Below, in pieces: positions 62,001 through 64,000 of a stretch of DNA of 64,000 bases. Source of the stretch: Pseudomonas bananamidigenes (GTDB taxonomy: Bacteria > Pseudomonadota > Gammaproteobacteria > Pseudomonadales > Pseudomonadaceae). The translations under genes and the position numbers were made by a program. The notes under the pieces are model-generated. The model searched no databases. It was not told where the DNA came from and worked only from the letters and a program-made list of their open reading frames with translations. The stretch spans positions 46,887 to 110,886 of the forward strand of contig NZ_LRUN01000008.1 in the NCBI RefSeq assembly GCF_001679645.1, read 5' to 3'. Positions within the stretch are counted from its first letter, which is position 1; the number at the start of each line of letters is the position of its first letter.

Positions 62001-62091
62001 CTGTGGGAGCGGGCTTGCCCGCGAATGGGGCGTATCAGCCAGTATCAACTAGTCTGATACACCGCTTTCGCGGGCAAGCCCGCTCCCACAG
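62001..62091. repeat. REPIN with 25-bp perfect arms
   Basis: Arms at 62001-62025 and 62067-62091 are exact reverse complements over 25 bp (core GGGAGCGGGCTTGCCCGCG). Lies between the thioesterase and gshA genes. Confidence 0.92.
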
Positions 62092-62261
62092 GGATCGCGT
62101 AATCTTCGCGTGCATCGGCCAGATTCAGGGAGCGAAGTTGGCGTTTCAACGGGGGCTTCAGGGCCCGAAAAACCAGGCGAAAACGCCAGTTTCAACTTCA
62201 CCCTTGTAGACCGTCCTGCCCACCCCCATATTGGGGCGACTGACGCGTGAAGGAATCCAAA

Positions 62262-63845
62262 TTGAGCGAACTTCTCAACCGCCGCCTGGCTCTGCTCGGT
62301 GAGCGCGCCAACCTCTCTCTGCTCCAACAGTGTCTGCACGGCATCGAACGCGAATGCCTGCGCGTGACCGGCGAGGGTCGACTGGCGCAAACGCCGCACC
62401 CCGAAAGCCTGGGTTCCGCGCTGACCAACGAACAGATCACCACCGACTACTCCGAGTCGCTGCTGGAATTCATCACCCCCGCCCTGTCCGACCCGGCCGA
62501 TACCCTGGCCAGCCTGGAAAGAATTCATCGCTTCGCCTACAGCAAGCTCGGCAACGAGTACCTGTGGAGTCCATCGATGCCGTGCCCGCTGCCGGCCGAG
62601 GAAGACATCCCGATCGCCTATTACGGCACCTCCAACATCGGTCAGCTCAAGTACGTCTACCGCAAGGGCCTGGCCCTGCGTTACGGCAAGACCATGCAGT
62701 GCATCGCCGGGATTCACTACAACTTCTCCCTGCCTGAAAAGCTCTGGCCGCTGCTGAAAGAAGCCGAAGGCTTCGTCGGCACCGACCGGGATTTCCAGTC
62801 GTCGTCCTATATCGCGCTGATCCGCAACTTCCGTCGCTACAGCTGGCTGCTGATGTACCTGTTCGGCGCTTCGCCGGCACTGGATGCAGGTTTCCTGCGG
62901 GGCCGTCCGCACCAGTTGGAACAGTTCGATGCGGACACGCTGTACCTGCCCTACGCCACCAGCCTGCGCATGAGCGACCTCGGTTACCAGAGCAACGCCC
63001 AGGCCGGCCTGACCCCGTGCTACAACGACCTGTCGAGCTACACCGACAGTCTGCGCAAGGCTGTGGCCACGCCGTACGCACCGTACGTGGAAATCGGCAC
63101 GCACCAGGATGGCGAATGGGTGCAACTCAATACCAACATCCTGCAGATCGAAAACGAGTACTACTCCAATATCCGCCCGAAACGCGTGACCTACACCGGC
63201 GAGCGGCCGATCCAGGCCCTGATGGCCCGTGGCATCCAGTACGTCGAAGTGCGCTGTCTGGACATCAACCCGTTCCTGCCGATGGGCATTGACGTCACCG
63301 AGTCGCGCTTCCTCGATGCATTCCTGTTGTACTGCGCGCTGAACGACAGCCCGCTGCTGACCAACATCAGCTGCGGCAATGCCACTTCCAACTTCCTCAG
63401 CGTGGTCAAGGAAGGTCGGCGTCCGGGCCTGCAACTGCAGCGTGATGGCCAGCCAGTCGATTTGAAGGAATGGGCGACAGAACTGTTGGAAAACATTGCT
63501 CCGCTGGCAGCGATGCTCGATCAGAGCCATGGCGGCGATGCCCACAGCAAGGCCCTCGACGCGCAACTGGCCAAGGTCAGGGACGCGTCCCTGACGCCTT
63601 CGGCCCAGGTGCTGGCAGCCATGACCGAACACAAGGAAAGCTTCGCGCAATTCTCCCTGCGTCAGAGCCAGGTTCACGCCGAGTTCTTCCGCAGCGAGCC
63701 GTTGGCGGCTGACGAGCAAGCGAAGTTTGAAGAACTGGCGCGCTCGTCGCTGGCGCAACAGGCTGAGCTGGAGCAGAACGAAGTTGGCGATTTCGATGTG
63801 TTTGTCGGGTCGTATCAGGCGAGCATTCTGGCGATCAGTAATTGA
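62262..63845 (+). CDS. gshA: Glutamate-cysteine ligase
   Basis: The 527-residue enzyme makes gamma-glutamylcysteine, the first step of glutathione synthesis. Motifs: [36 protein letters not shown] and [13 protein letters not shown] choose TTG 62262 ([13 protein letters not shown]) because GAAGGA lies seven nt upstream and homologues begin there; GTG 62247 is also in frame. Confidence 0.95.
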   Translation: MSELLNRRLALLGERANLSLLQQCLHGIERECLRVTGEGRLAQTPHPESLGSALTNEQITTDYSESLLEFITPALSDPADTLASLERIHRFAYSKLGNEYLWSPSMPCPLPAEEDIPIAYYGTSNIGQLKYVYRKGLALRYGKTMQCIAGIHYNFSLPEKLWPLLKEAEGFVGTDRDFQSSSYIALIRNFRRYSWLLMYLFGASPALDAGFLRGRPHQLEQFDADTLYLPYATSLRMSDLGYQSNAQAGLTPCYNDLSSYTDSLRKAVATPYAPYVEIGTHQDGEWVQLNTNILQIENEYYSNIRPKRVTYTGERPIQALMARGIQYVEVRCLDINPFLPMGIDVTESRFLDAFLLYCALNDSPLLTNISCGNATSNFLSVVKEGRRPGLQLQRDGQPVDLKEWATELLENIAPLAAMLDQSHGGDAHSKALDAQLAKVRDASLTPSAQVLAAMTEHKESFAQFSLRQSQVHAEFFRSEPLAADEQAKFEELARSSLAQQAELEQNEVGDFDVFVGSYQASILAISN

Positions 63846-63866
63846 TTGATCGGCTTTGGATCTTTT

Positions 63867-64000
63867 CCCCTCACCCTAACCCTCTCCCCGAGGGAGAGGG
63901 GACTGACCGAGTTGTACTCTCGAACTGCATCGACCTGAAATACCAAGTCGAACTCCGATTTTGAAAAGCCCCCCGATCAGCTCCCTTTCCCCCTCGCCCC
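63867..64000. repeat. Fluorescens-type extragenic repeat, runs off window
   Basis: CCTCTCCCCGAGGGAGAGG forms a strong hairpin at about 63881-63899, and CCCCTCACCC sequence recurs in altered form at 63988-64000. This matches a dispersed repeat I know from fluorescens-group genomes. Confidence 0.6.

Noticed and set aside
62049..63758. 569-residue minus-strand frame over gshA
   Set aside because: Antisense shadow of gshA.
1..64000. CRISPR arrays, rRNA genes, replication origin
   Set aside because: No regularly spaced repeats with unique spacers, no rRNA sequence and no DnaA-box cluster were seen.

Overview
The window is chromosome from a Pseudomonas of the fluorescens group. Support for this: high GC, fluorescens-type REP/REPIN repeats, and a core gene order (rmlC-dctB-dctD ... 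cysQ-nudE-yrfG-LysM-LysR-fdhD ... pckA-hslO-PAP2-hslR-rimB-rimK-amgS/amgR-tex-gshA) that agrees with what I remember of the P. aeruginosa PAO1 map. All assignments come from reading the sequence and from family knowledge; no search was run.

Region 1 (1 to about 17.26 kb) is the right part of a P2/HP1-like prophage. From left to right it holds tail and head genes on the minus strand (TraR-like, tail tube, tail sheath, gpS, gpR, gpL, gpM, gpN, gpO), then terminase ATPase and portal on the plus strand, an Ogr/Delta late activator, a CI-type repressor with a small co-oriented gene, an early rightward operon (BcepMu gp16-like, YmfL/CII-like, primase-helicase, a divergent P-loop paralogue, small genes, DUF4224) and a tyrosine integrase. 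It ends in a 45-nt copy of the 3' half of a tRNA-Thr gene, so the left end and the intact tRNA lie outside the window.

Region 2 (17.25-20.24 kb) is a patchwork. Two perfect 53-bp direct repeats carrying the tRNA terminator bracket a small segment with an orphan HTH antitoxin. A tautomerase/SDR pair, a possible sRNA and a stand-alone PBECR-like nuclease gene follow.

Region 3 (20.24-33 kb) is metabolic and transport DNA: a LysR regulator convergent with a tightly overlapping operon (2OG-Fe amino-acid dioxygenase, GNAT, AzlC, AzlD) whose leader can fold into a three-way junction over its ribosome binding site; an OprD porin; a DsbA-like protein; a TonB siderophore receptor behind a Fur-like box; agmatine deiminase aguA; and a 970-residue kinase/aminotransferase fusion.

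Region 4 (33-64 kb) is core genome: rmlC, the dctBD two-component system, cysQ/nudE/yrfG nucleotide housekeeping, fdhD with a YdeP-type molybdoenzyme, acyl-CoA enzymes, a RecQ-type helicase, two convergent lipoproteins, a broken parE toxin gene, pckA, hslO, hslR, rimBK, amgSR, tex and gshA. REPINs lie in several gaps, including between amgR and amgS.

The most unusual items are the dioxygenase-azlCD operon and its structured leader, the tandem P-loop paralogue with an altered Walker A in the prophage, the nested attachment-site repeats, and the kinase-aminotransferase fusion.
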